Below are positions 41,982 through 50,335 of a stretch of DNA of 64,000 bases, piece after piece. Below the pieces are notes generated by a model. That model did no database searches, had not been told where the DNA came from, and saw only the letters and a list, made by a program, of their open reading frames with translations. The DNA comes from Xanthobacter agilis. GTDB lineage: Bacteria; Pseudomonadota; Alphaproteobacteria; Rhizobiales; Xanthobacteraceae. Each line of letters opens with the position of its first letter. Position 1 is the stretch's first letter. Location: the NCBI RefSeq assembly GCF_021730435.1, contig NZ_JABWGX010000008.1, forward strand, positions 114,794-178,793, in the 5' to 3' direction. The position numbers and the translations under genes were made by a program.

Positions 41982-43092
41982 GTTCATGCTTGCGCCGATG
42001 CTGACGCCACTGGCGTCGGCCTTCACGGCGAAACCCGCCGATATCGCTTGGCTCGTATCGGCCTATGCGGTGTCCTACGCCGTGCTCGCCCCGCTCATCG
42101 GCCTCCTCAGCGACCGGATCGGCCGGCGGCGCCTGCTTCTCCCAGCATTAGCGCTCTTTGCCGCCGACGCGCTGGCTGTAGCCTTCGCGCCGTCGCTCAC
42201 CTTCGCGATCATCGCCCGCATTCTCGGCGGCGCGGCGGGTGCGGCCCTGACGCCAACCGCCTTCGCCTTGATCGCCGAGACCGTTCCCGAAGACCGCCAA
42301 GCCGGCGCCATGGGCCTCGTCCTCTTCGGCCTGACCCTCGGCATCGCCACCGGGCCGACCTTCGCGGGGCTCCTCACCGAGGTCTTCGATTGGCAGGCGC
42401 CGTTCGTGACCGTTGCTTGTGGCTGCCTCGCCGTTCTCGTGCTGGCCGCGCGCATTCTGCCTCCCTCTGTTGCGCGGCAAGGCCGACCGCTCAAAGCCTC
42501 GACAGCCCGCCTGCTCGATGGCGCGATCCTCCGGCCCAACCTCTCCAAGGGCTTCTGGCTCGGCGCGACGATCGCCGGGTTTCTGATCTCCGGCGAGGTA
42601 CTGCGCAGCCGCTATGGTCTTTCCACCAGCATGGTCGGGCTCTCGGTCACCGCGTTCGGGGTCGGTCTTGCGGCAGGTAATCTCACCATCGGGCGCCTCG
42701 CCGCCTGGGCCGGACGGCCAGAGACCGTCCTCATTTTCGCTATCGCGCTCATCTGCGTAACGCAGAGCGCCTTCTTCGCGACCGAACCGAGCCTCGGTTT
42801 GGCGATCGGTCTTCTGGCTCTCTGGGGCTTTGCCTCGGGCCTAGCCGCGCCCGCCAACACCGCCATTCAGGCGAGCCGAGCCGGCTCGGACGCCGGCTTC
42901 GTGCTGGCGTCGTCGGAATCGATGAACAACGGCGCGCTGCTCGTGCTGGCACCGATCGTCGCGAGCTGGGTCGGACGGGGTGACACCGTCAGCACCGCCG
43001 TCCTGCTCGGCGTCTGCACGCTTGCAGCGCTCGGCGTCAATCTCATCGATCGACAGTACCGACCAACAGCCCTCCCATGCGGGGCGGGTTAG
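41905..43092 (+). CDS. MFS efflux transporter
   Basis: The 395-residue protein has twelve hydrophobic segments. The MFS motif A reads GLLSDRIGRRRLLLPALALF between TM2 and TM3. Motif C is GIATGPTFAGLL-like, typical of drug/H+ antiporters (DHA1). Its start lies inside the MerR gene, with 77 bp overlap. The substrate is a drug, dye or metabolite that the MerR protein senses (inference). There is no other gene in this operon. Confidence 0.88.
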   Translation: MPKPAPSPSLILTTLALAVYFVGAVEFMLAPMLTPLASAFTAKPADIAWLVSAYAVSYAVLAPLIGLLSDRIGRRRLLLPALALFAADALAVAFAPSLTFAIIARILGGAAGAALTPTAFALIAETVPEDRQAGAMGLVLFGLTLGIATGPTFAGLLTEVFDWQAPFVTVACGCLAVLVLAARILPPSVARQGRPLKASTARLLDGAILRPNLSKGFWLGATIAGFLISGEVLRSRYGLSTSMVGLSVTAFGVGLAAGNLTIGRLAAWAGRPETVLIFAIALICVTQSAFFATEPSLGLAIGLLALWGFASGLAAPANTAIQASRAGSDAGFVLASSESMNNGALLVLAPIVASWVGRGDTVSTAVLLGVCTLAALGVNLIDRQYRPTALPCGAG

Positions 43093-43119
43093 GCGATGAT
43101 CACTTCGTGCGCCACGCCG

Positions 43120-43181
43120 GCATCTGTGCGCGTCGTGCAGGCGCTTCGGAACTGAGATGCGAAGCCGCTATTCGATCCCCG
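43120..43181 (+). repeat. 62-bp direct repeat, right copy
   Basis: See the left copy at 40187-40248: 51 of 62 positions are identical. It lies just after the MFS gene and before the TetR operator, so the pair marks the two borders of one module. Confidence 0.75.
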
Positions 43182-43184
43182 CGC

Positions 43185-43235
43185 TTGACCACGTAGGACG
43201 CTTGCCCTAGATGTTTCTAGGTCAAACGTCCTACG
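43185..43235 (+). promoter_or_regulatory. Promoter and 44-bp concentric dyad operator of the TetR operon
   Basis: TTGACC (43185-43190) and TAGATG (43208-43213), 17 bp apart, can serve as -35 and -10. Outer arms CGTAGGACG and CGTCCTACG (43192-43200, 43227-43235) and inner arms CCTAGA and TCTAGG (43206-43221) share one centre, with TTG/CAA pairing between them. Such an extended dyad over a promoter is a TetR binding site. Confidence 0.75.
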
Positions 43236-43284
43236 GCGCGATTGTCGGCTTTGTCCCTCCGCGCCATGATCGTGGAGGCCAGAT

Positions 43285-43884
43285 ATGGGCGCGAACGAAA
43301 CACGCCAACAGATCGTGGATGTCGCCGATCGGCTCTTCTATGAGCACGGGTTCGAAGCGACCTCCTTTGCCGACATCGCCAAGGATGTCGGGCTGTCGCG
43401 TGGCAATTTCTACTATCACTTCAAAACCAAGGACGAGATTCTCGATGCCGTGATCGAGCGGCGCATGGCAAACACCCGAGCCATGCTGGGAGCCTGGGAG
43501 CAGGATACGGAGTCTCCGACAGATCGCATCCGCAGCTTTGTCCATATTCTCATCGCGAACCGGATGAAGATCATGGCGCATGGCTGCCCGGTCGGCACGC
43601 TGTGCAACGAACTGGCCAAACTCGATCATACGGCCAAGGGCGATGCCGCTCGGCTGTTCTCGCTGTTTCGCGACTGGCTCGCCCGACAGTTCATAGCCCT
43701 CGGCCGCGCCGCAAATGCCGATGCGCTGGCCCTCCACATTCTGATGCGCAGCCAAGGCGTCGCGACGCTAGCCACCGCCCTTCGCGACGAGGACTTCATC
43801 CGCCGCGAGGTCGCAGACATGGAAGCTTGGCTGCTGGCCCAATGCCCGGCGGCCTCACTCACACACCCCCGCCAATTATCCTGA
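43285..43884 (+). CDS. TetR-family repressor
   Basis: The 199-residue protein has the TetR helix-turn-helix (ETRQQIVDVADRLFYEHGFE, DIAKDVGLSRGNFYYHFKTK). Its ligand domain ends in a TetR_C-like part with CPVGTLCNEL, two cysteines that could sense redox or electrophiles. It is the first gene of the run TetR-YciI-tag and is preceded by a large operator that it may bind. Loss of repression would raise the small YciI protein and the DNA glycosylase. The ligand is unknown. Confidence 0.9.
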   Translation: MGANETRQQIVDVADRLFYEHGFEATSFADIAKDVGLSRGNFYYHFKTKDEILDAVIERRMANTRAMLGAWEQDTESPTDRIRSFVHILIANRMKIMAHGCPVGTLCNELAKLDHTAKGDAARLFSLFRDWLARQFIALGRAANADALALHILMRSQGVATLATALRDEDFIRREVADMEAWLLAQCPAASLTHPRQLS

Positions 43885-43894
43885 AGGAGCCACC

Positions 43895-44179
43895 ATGTTC
43901 GTCATCACCCTCCGCTTCGCCGACAAGACGAAAGCCCCGCCATTGATGGACGGCCACAATGCCTGGATCAAACGCGGTTTCGACGATGGCGTCTTCCTGC
44001 TGGTAGGTAGCCTCCAGCCGAATGCGGGCGGTGCGATTCTCGCGCACAACGCATCGCGCTCGGAAATCGACGTACGTGTGCAGGACGATCCCTTCGTCGC
44101 CCAAGGTGTGGTCAGCGCTGAAATTCTCGACGTGACGCCGGGGCGTACCGATGACCGGCTTGCCTTTCTGAAAGCCTGA
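43895..44179 (+). CDS. YciI-like domain protein
   Basis: The 94-residue protein has the ferredoxin-like fold of YciI: MFVITLRFADKTKAPPLMDG, then HNAWIKRGFDDGVFLLVGSL. It holds the H..D pair typical of the family (H21 in DGHNAW and D90-type residues). YciI proteins are small enzymes or binding domains of mostly unknown role. GGAG precedes the start, 10 bp after the TetR stop. The next gene begins 3 bp later, so the three form one operon. Confidence 0.82.
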   Translation: MFVITLRFADKTKAPPLMDGHNAWIKRGFDDGVFLLVGSLQPNAGGAILAHNASRSEIDVRVQDDPFVAQGVVSAEILDVTPGRTDDRLAFLKA

Positions 44180-44182
44180 GCC

Positions 44183-44791
44183 ATGAGCACGACTATTCCA
44201 GGCCCTGACGGCCGCCCGCGCTGCCGCTGGTGCGCGGCGGCGCCCGAATTTCTCGCCTATCACGACACCGAATGGGGATTCCCGGTCGATGACGATCGCC
44301 GCCTGTTCGAGAAGCTGTGCCTCGAAGGTTTTCAGTCGGGCTTGAGCTGGCGCACTATACTCACCAAGCGGGAGAATTTCCGCGCTGCGTTTCATGGCTT
44401 CGACTTCGACCGCATCGCCGATTTCACCGATGTGGATGTCGAACGGCTGCTGAAGGATCAAGGCATCGTCCGCCATCACGGCAAAATCACCGCCGTCGTC
44501 AACAACGCGAAACGCGCCCAGGAAATGGTGAAGCAGGAAGGCTCACTCGCCGCCTATATCTGGCGTTTCGAGCCGGCGATCCAGGACCAGGCCGCGCCAC
44601 AATCTGCCTCGACATCGGCGGCGTCCATTGCCCTGTCGAAAGACCTGAAGAAGCGCGGTTGGGCCTTCGTCGGGCCGACGACGGTCTATGCCTTCATGCA
44701 GGCGATGGGCCTCATCAACGATCATGTCGAAGGGTGCGTGGTCCGAGAGCAGGTCGCCGCCGCGCGCATCGACTTTCCACCGCCGCAATAA
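44183..44791 (+). CDS. tag: DNA-3-methyladenine glycosylase I
   Basis: The 202-residue protein starts MSTTIPGPDGRPRCRWCAAA. It has the Tag zinc ligands: C-x-W-C and His in YHDTEWGFP near the N-terminus, and H-x3-C in NDHVEGCVV near the end. The glutamate in EGFQSGLSW sits in the base pocket. It removes 3-methyladenine from alkylated DNA. Coupling to a TetR repressor and a YciI gene is unusual for tag and hints at an alkylation or electrophile response. Confidence 0.94.
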   Translation: MSTTIPGPDGRPRCRWCAAAPEFLAYHDTEWGFPVDDDRRLFEKLCLEGFQSGLSWRTILTKRENFRAAFHGFDFDRIADFTDVDVERLLKDQGIVRHHGKITAVVNNAKRAQEMVKQEGSLAAYIWRFEPAIQDQAAPQSASTSAASIALSKDLKKRGWAFVGPTTVYAFMQAMGLINDHVEGCVVREQVAAARIDFPPPQ

Positions 44792-44810
44792 TCCGACGTG
44801 GCGTAGTAGG

Positions 44811-45242
44811 CTATTCGATATGCTTGTTCCGGTTCGCGTCCACGTCCCGCGACAGGTCTTTCAGGAACCGATCCCCGGTTGCGAGTCTCCGCCCCAGCGA
44901 TTGCAGGAAGCCCTCGAACCGCTCTGCGCCTTTCGCCCTCGCCGAGGCCTGCGCGCTATCGGGCAACGGCGGTGTGATGGTCAGCCAGAAGCGAATGAAC
45001 AGCGAGAGCGTCTCTCCGAGGATGGCGAGGTCTTCATCGAGCCCGTCGATCTGGCGGCCTATGCGATCCATGCGGCGGGCGAACGCGGCCTCAAGTCGCT
45101 CGGACGCATCCGCCGACAGGAAGGAGGCGACGGCGGCTTCGATCACGGCGGATTTGGAGATGTTGCGACGGAGCGCCAGGGCCTCGACCTTCTTTAGGAG
45201 GTCAGGATCGAAATAGACATTCATGCGGGTCTTGGTCTGCAT
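44811..45242 (-). CDS. RHH/CopG-family protein of trb-type conjugative elements
   Basis: The ATG at 45242 is preceded by GAGG. The 143-residue product has the ribbon-helix-helix head (TKTRMNVYFDPDLLKKVEAL, SKSAVIEAAVASFLSADASE). A long helix follows (FARRMDRIGRQIDGLDEDLA, LFIRFWLTITPPLPDSAQAS). This exact type of protein usually lies between traG and trbB in Alphaproteobacterial conjugative elements. Here traG is a stub on its 5' side and no trb genes follow, so it is an orphan of a lost transfer region. Its own function is unknown; it may still bind DNA. Confidence 0.85.
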   Translation of the reverse strand: MQTKTRMNVYFDPDLLKKVEALALRRNISKSAVIEAAVASFLSADASERLEAAFARRMDRIGRQIDGLDEDLAILGETLSLFIRFWLTITPPLPDSAQASARAKGAERFEGFLQSLGRRLATGDRFLKDLSRDVDANRNKHIE

Positions 45243-45250
45243 GGCGATCC

Positions 45251-45439
45251 TCACAAGTCGAGGCCATCGGCCGGGTCCATCGTCGCCTGCCGGGCATTCG
45301 ATGTGACCTGCTGGCGCAAACGGCTTGCCCGACCGGCATCCACATCGGGATCGTCATCGAGAACATCGAACTCACTGAGGGGCGATCGCTCGGCTGCGTC
45401 TTCGCTCCTGTCACGCTTTTTGGCACCGCCCACCCGCAT
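45251..45439 (-). pseudogene. traG: C-terminal stub of conjugal transfer coupling protein TraG
   Basis: The last 62 codons read SEFDVLDDDPDVDAGRASRL, then RQATMDPADGLDL. These match the end of TraG/VirD4 proteins of Alphaproteobacterial integrative conjugative elements. The rest of the gene is absent: the SDR gene ends only 4 bp upstream. It precedes the RHH gene with a 4-bp type overlap of start and stop, which is the normal traG-RHH arrangement. It proves that part of a conjugative element was here and was replaced. Confidence 0.7.
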
Positions 45440-45443
45440 GGCA

Positions 45444-46409
45444 TCACCTCGATGCATCGAAGGCATCGATGCCGGTGAGTTCGGCCGAGAGTGTCCAGAG
45501 CCGCTCGGCCTCATCGGGATCGGCGGCGTAATCTCGAACCCCGACGAACGGTTCATTTGCAGTCTCGGCGCGCACGGCAATATCGCAATCCTCGCAATAG
45601 AGACCGACAAGACCGTCGAGCATCGGCGAGGTCGCGGCCCACACTTGCGTCGCTGCGCCTTGGGCTGGCGTCTTGAAGGTCGGGTCGGCTGGCGCACCGC
45701 TCGCGTCGAGCCAGCCCTCGGCGATCATCTCCGCCTGCGCCAGATGCCGCTGGAGCGGCGTGAAGATCTTTCCGGGATGAAGCGAGAAGGCCTGCACGCT
45801 GGCCTCGCGCCCTAGCCGGCCGAGATGGACAGCGAATAGCGCATTCGCCGTCTTCGACTGGCCGTAGGCGCGCCATTTGTCGTAGCCGCCAACAAAATGA
45901 AGGTCGTCCCAACGGATTGGCGAATTGTGGTGGCCGGCCGAAGAGACCGAGATGACACGTGCACCACCTTCGAGCCGCGGCCAAAGCGCGTTTGTCAGCG
46001 TGAAATGCCCGAGGTGATTGGTGGCGAACTGCGCCTCCCAGCCTGGTCCTACCCTCTCCTCCGGGCAGGCCATGATGCCGGCGTTGTTGATCAGAATATC
46101 GATGTGTTGGCCACCGGTGAGGATGTGCTCGGCGAAGGCGCGCACGCTGTCGAGGTGCGACAGGTCCAACGGCTCGACCGTCACGCCGACGATGTCCTTC
46201 GTGGCTACGGCCGCTGCCGCTGGATTGCGTGCGGCGACGATGACCTGGGCTCCAGAAGCGGCAAGCGCCCTCGTCGTTTCCAAGCCGAGCCCCGAATGGC
46301 CTCCGGTGACGATCGCGCGCTTACCGGTGAGATCGATATCGGCGAGAACATCCGTCGCGGTGCTTCTTGCCCCAAAGCTGGACCCGAGCGGTTTCTGATG
46401 GTCGATCAT
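45444..46409 (-). CDS. Short-chain dehydrogenase/reductase
   Basis: The 321-residue protein has the SDR nucleotide site (AIVTGGHSGLGLETTRALAA), NNAG (LINNAGIMACPEERVGPG), and the active-site serine with YxxxK (VISVSSAGHH, WRAYGQSKTANALFAVHL). It is of retinol-dehydrogenase-like size. It reduces a carbonyl or oxidises an alcohol with NAD(P). It is divergent from an AraC gene whose cupin domain may sense its substrate. Its 3' end abuts a TraG stub, a recombination join. Confidence 0.9.
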   Translation of the reverse strand: MIDHQKPLGSSFGARSTATDVLADIDLTGKRAIVTGGHSGLGLETTRALAASGAQVIVAARNPAAAAVATKDIVGVTVEPLDLSHLDSVRAFAEHILTGGQHIDILINNAGIMACPEERVGPGWEAQFATNHLGHFTLTNALWPRLEGGARVISVSSAGHHNSPIRWDDLHFVGGYDKWRAYGQSKTANALFAVHLGRLGREASVQAFSLHPGKIFTPLQRHLAQAEMIAEGWLDASGAPADPTFKTPAQGAATQVWAATSPMLDGLVGLYCEDCDIAVRAETANEPFVGVRDYAADPDEAERLWTLSAELTGIDAFDASR

Positions 46410-46531
46410 GGTGTCTCTCCGAGAGGTGCGGTTTCGCCCGCATGTTTGCTCTCAGGAATGATGACCCGTGGCACTCGCACGATCCATGTCGTATAGTCTG
46501 TCTTTCCTTCTCGATCGTCTGGATTTTTGCC

Positions 46532-47443
46532 TTGGACCCATTGTCCGATGTTCTGTCGCTTCTGCAGCCGAAAAGTGCGATCAGCGCGGGCCTTGACGCC
46601 GGTGGTGAGTGGGCGATCCGATTTCCCCCGCATGAAGGCATCAAGTTCAACGCCGTCATGCGCGGCGCCTGTTGGGTCCAGGTCGATGGGGAGCCTGATC
46701 CGCGACGCATCGAAGCCGGCGACTGCTTCCTGCTCACGCGCGGCCGTCCGTTCCTCTTCGCGACGGACCTCGCATTGCCCCCGATCGAATCTCCCACCAT
46801 CTATGATCAGGCTGTCGACGGCATCGCGACCTGCAACGACGGCGGCGACTTCTTCCTGATCGGCGGCCGCTTTTCTTTCGAGGGCGATCATGCCGGAATG
46901 TTGTTCGGGTCCTTGCCGGCAATCGTTCATGTGCGTGACGCCTCGAACCAGGCTGCCGTTCTGCGCTGGTCGCTGGAGCAACTGGCTGCGGAACTGAAAG
47001 ATCGGCCTCCAGGTGGCATGCTGATGGCGGAGCACCTCGCCCAGATCATGCTCTTGCAAGTCTTGCGGCTCTGGCTCGCCTCCGCGACGGACAAACCCGC
47101 CGGATGGTTGTCGGCGCTGTCCAATCCCCGGTTGACGAGAGTGCTCGGCGCGATGCACGCCGAGCCCGCTCGCCACTGGACGCTTGCGGAACTGGGAGCC
47201 ATCGCCGGCATGTCGCGCAGCACGTTCGCTGCGCGCTTCCGAGAAGCGGTTGGACAACCACCCCTGGACTATCTCATCCGCTGGCGCATGGTGCTCGCGG
47301 CTGAGCGGCTCAAGCGAACGAACGACAGTGTCGGGGCGATCGGCTTTTCCATCGGCTATGAATCCGAAGCGGCCTTCAGCACAACCTTCCGGCGGGTCGT
47401 CGGCTGTGCACCGGGAAGGTTCCGACGAGACGACGCGCCCTGA
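46532..47443 (+). CDS. AraC-family regulator with cupin_6 ligand domain
   Basis: I take the TTG at 46532 (LDPLSDVLSLLQPKSAISAG) as start; it matches the usual beginning of this family and gives 303 residues. The N-terminal half is a cupin domain (WAIRFPPHEGIKFNAVMRGA, AGDCFLLTRGRPFLFATDLA). The C-terminal domain has two helix-turn-helices (WTLAELGAIAGMSRSTFAAR, FSIGYESEAAFSTTFRRVVG). It is divergent from the SDR gene and probably its activator. The ligand is unknown. Confidence 0.85.
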   Translation: MDPLSDVLSLLQPKSAISAGLDAGGEWAIRFPPHEGIKFNAVMRGACWVQVDGEPDPRRIEAGDCFLLTRGRPFLFATDLALPPIESPTIYDQAVDGIATCNDGGDFFLIGGRFSFEGDHAGMLFGSLPAIVHVRDASNQAAVLRWSLEQLAAELKDRPPGGMLMAEHLAQIMLLQVLRLWLASATDKPAGWLSALSNPRLTRVLGAMHAEPARHWTLAELGAIAGMSRSTFAARFREAVGQPPLDYLIRWRMVLAAERLKRTNDSVGAIGFSIGYESEAAFSTTFRRVVGCAPGRFRRDDAP

Positions 47444-47511
47444 ATCTTCTCTGCCGCGCGCCGCGACTACCGACCGCTCTCCGATCAACGGGTCGAAGCC
47501 GAACTTGCACG

Positions 47512-48129
47512 TCATTCCACCGGAGGAATCTCCGTCTCCCGTGCCAAAGCAGATTGGACGGACGCCCGCGCGCCGATCCGCTGCATGTAGCGCGCGGTCG
47601 CCGGCCAACGGTCGAGATCGATCGAAAAGCCCTTCATCCAGCCGAGCACGGTGAAGAGGTAGGCGTCGGCGACCGTGAAGCCGTCGCCCACCAGATAATC
47701 CCGAGATGCGAGGTTTACCTCGATGAAGTCGAGACGCCGGAACAGCCGGTCCCGGAAGATCGCCAACACCTCCTCCGGCAAGGCTCGATTGAACAACGGG
47801 CTCGATCCGGCATGAACCTCGCTGGTGATGAAGTTGAGCCACTCCTGCAGCCGAACCCGCGCCAGCGTACCGGCGGCCGGCACCAATCCCACCTCCGGCT
47901 TCAGGTCGGCCAGATACTGAACGATGGCCGGTCCTTCGGTCAGAACCTCGCCAGTATTGAGTTTGAGCGCCGCGACATAGCCCTTCGGATTGATGGCGAG
48001 GAAGTCCTCTCCCGTGGATGTGCGTTTCGTTCGATTGTTCACGCGGACGAGCTCGTAGGGCAGTCCGAGCTCCTGAAGCACGATGTGCGGCGAGAGCGAA
48101 CAGGTGTCGGGGGCGAAATAGAGCTTCAT
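47512..48129 (-). CDS. Glutathione S-transferase
   Basis: The ATG at 48129 gives a 205-residue protein; upstream in-frame codons are not needed. It begins MKLYFAPDTCSLSPHIVLQE, the thioredoxin-like half of a beta-class GST with the catalytic cysteine/serine in TCSLSPH. The C-terminal helical half has YLVGDGFTVADAYLFTVLGW, the N-capping box. It conjugates glutathione to electrophiles or reduces mixed disulfides. Divergent from a LysR gene with 101 bp between, so probably under its control. Confidence 0.92.
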   Translation of the reverse strand: MKLYFAPDTCSLSPHIVLQELGLPYELVRVNNRTKRTSTGEDFLAINPKGYVAALKLNTGEVLTEGPAIVQYLADLKPEVGLVPAAGTLARVRLQEWLNFITSEVHAGSSPLFNRALPEEVLAIFRDRLFRRLDFIEVNLASRDYLVGDGFTVADAYLFTVLGWMKGFSIDLDRWPATARYMQRIGARASVQSALARETEIPPVE

Positions 48130-48230
48130 CGTCGGGGCCTCGCTGAGGGGATAGATCGCCACCCACATTGGCAGGTCCCGTGATATAATGAAAATTACTC
48201 CCATAATTTCTTGCTATAAGCTCAGCTACT

Positions 48231-49109
48231 ATGAACCTGACCCAACTCCAGAGCCTGATCGCCGTTGCCGAGGCCGGCAGCTTCACCGCAGCCGCGGACA
48301 AGCTGGGCGTCACCCAATCGGGGATGAGCCAAGCCCTGGCCGCGCTCGAAGAGAGCCTCGGTGTGAAGCTGCTCGTCCGGCAACCGCGGGGCGTCGAGTT
48401 GACCGCCTTCGGAGAGCGCGCGCTCGACCATGCGCGAACAGCCCTTTCGCATCTGGAGGCGATCGAAAGGGAGGCAATGGCACTGATCGGCGAGGAGACC
48501 GGCGCCATCCGTCTGGCGGGGTTTCCAAGTGTCTTCGCCACGGTCCTTCCGCCCTTGCTTCGGCGTTTTCGTACGCTCCATCCGGGCATCGACCTCGTGC
48601 CGCTCGAAACCGATGACATGGAAGTGGAGGCTTGGCTCGCGGCGGGATCGATCGACCTGGGCGTCGTTCTTAACCCGTCTCCGGCCAGAAAAGCCGTCCC
48701 ACTCGGACGGGATGTCTGGGTTCCGATCCTGCCGGCGGCGCATCCCCTGTCACGGCGTACTTCGGTCTCGTTGGCCGAACTGGTGGCAGCGCCCTTCGTT
48801 CTCGCCACCGGCGGGTGCCATACGAACGCCCGCTCGCTCGCCGACGCGGCCGGATTGACGCTCCAGAACATTGAGATCGAGGTGCGCGATTGGTCGAGCG
48901 CGATTGCCCTTGTTCGGGAGGGCGCGGGTGTCAGCCTCGTGCCGGAATCCACATTGCCGGAACAGCACCGCGGCTTTCGGGTTTCGACGCTCACTTCACC
49001 GCTGCATCGCGAGTTCGGACTCGTTGCCTCGCCAGTGCGGCCGCTCTCGCGGGCCGGAAGTCTGTTCGTCGAGATGGCACGTCGCTCGAACGGGCCGACC
49101 TCGGCATAG
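48231..49109 (+). CDS. LysR-family regulator of the GST gene
   Basis: The 292-residue protein has the LysR helix-turn-helix (MNLTQLQSLIAVAEAGSFTA, DKLGVTQSGMSQALAALEES). Its effector domain contains IDLVPLETDDMEVEAW and SIDLGVVLNPSPARKA. It is divergent from the glutathione S-transferase. This is one of several LysR-enzyme pairs in the right half of the window and it presumably answers an electrophile or quinone. Nothing unusual in length. Confidence 0.9.
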   Translation: MNLTQLQSLIAVAEAGSFTAAADKLGVTQSGMSQALAALEESLGVKLLVRQPRGVELTAFGERALDHARTALSHLEAIEREAMALIGEETGAIRLAGFPSVFATVLPPLLRRFRTLHPGIDLVPLETDDMEVEAWLAAGSIDLGVVLNPSPARKAVPLGRDVWVPILPAAHPLSRRTSVSLAELVAAPFVLATGGCHTNARSLADAAGLTLQNIEIEVRDWSSAIALVREGAGVSLVPESTLPEQHRGFRVSTLTSPLHREFGLVASPVRPLSRAGSLFVEMARRSNGPTSA

Positions 49110-49148
49110 CGCAAGACACTCGGACGGGCCGGCCGTCTGGCTCCAACC

Positions 49149-50331
49149 TCATGACGCGCCATCGACATCTTTCCTCCTCCCGAAGGTGAAGAAGCTGAGT
49201 GCGGCCAGCACCCAGACACCAATGGCGCCGTAGAGCATCACCTCACCGAAGCCGCCGGCCAGTGCGGCAGGACCGAGCACCTTCGACACTCCCGGAGCGG
49301 CTTGATCGAGAGCACCGACGTTTCCGGCGGCGATCTGTTCGGCGACGTGCCGAAGCTGCGTGGCGTCGAACGATCCGGACACCGCACTCAGGCGCTCCTG
49401 AACGCCCTCGAGCAAGACGAAGCCCATCAGCGCGATGTTGATGGCGAGCGAGATCATCCGAGCGCTCATGTCGATGCCGGAGGCCATGCCGGCCCTGTCG
49501 CTCGACACCGATCCGGTCGTGGTGTTGGTGACCGGCGTGTTGGTCGCCCCGAGGCCGATCCCGGCCAGCAACGCGCCAACCAACGTCGTCGCCAAGGCCA
49601 GCGAGCCGCCGCCTGCTCCAATCTTCATAATGAAAAAGCCGAGACCGATCACGAACAGTCCCGCCGGGATGACGGTGCCGGCGCCAAAGCGTAGCGAAAG
49701 GCGTTCGGCAAATGGCGGGACGACTAACGTCGGCAGGGTGTAGGCGAGAAGTGCCAAGCCGGAGACCAGACCATCGAGTCCGAGCCCCGCTTGAAACCAG
49801 ATCGGTAGATAGATCATGAACGGCCAGAAGCTGAAATTCATGCCTATCGAGCCGAACAGCGCCCCGGAAAAGGGCCGGATGCGGAAAACCGAGAAATCAA
49901 ACATCGGGTGCGGCACGATCTGCTCGACAATGACGAAGGCGATCAGGCTGAGGGCAGCTGTGGCGACGATCGCCAGCGCGATCGGGCTGGTGAAACCGAG
50001 TTCGCTGCCCTGAGTAATGACGTAGGCGACGCAAAAGACGGCCAGTGACAGGGTCGCGATGCCGCCGAGATCCAAGCGCCGAGCGGCTGGATCCTTCGAT
50101 TCCCGAACACCGCGCCAAGCCAGGATGACGGTCAGCACGGCGATGAAACCGTGGATCAGAAACACCCAGGCCCAGCCCATCGGGGCTGCGATCCCGCTGC
50201 CGATCACCGGACCGAAGCCGAGACCGAACCCAGTAACGATGCCCCACCAGCCGAAAGCCCGGGCTCGATCGGCCGCCGTGCTGAACTGATGCGAGAGCAC
50301 TGCGATCCCACAAATCAGCATGGCGCCGCCC
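49149..50331 (-). pseudogene. MFS transporter (DHA2 type), N-terminus removed by an IS5-type element
   Basis: Reading into the IS border, about 393 codons remain of a 14-helix DHA2-type multidrug permease (usual length about 500). The first visible in-frame ATG is at 50321 (MLICGIAVLSHQFSTAADRA). The conserved segments GWWGIVTGFGLGFGPVIGSG and IGMNFSFWPFMIYLPIW are present. The first three membrane spans and motif A are missing. The flank on the other side of the IS does not encode them. The gene is a remnant that lost its N-terminus by a larger rearrangement. Confidence 0.8.
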
Positions 50332-50335
50332 CTAG

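Noticed and set aside
46406..49222. 938-codon minus-strand frame across AraC, GST and LysR
   Set aside because: It crosses several well-supported genes in other frames and has no family motif.
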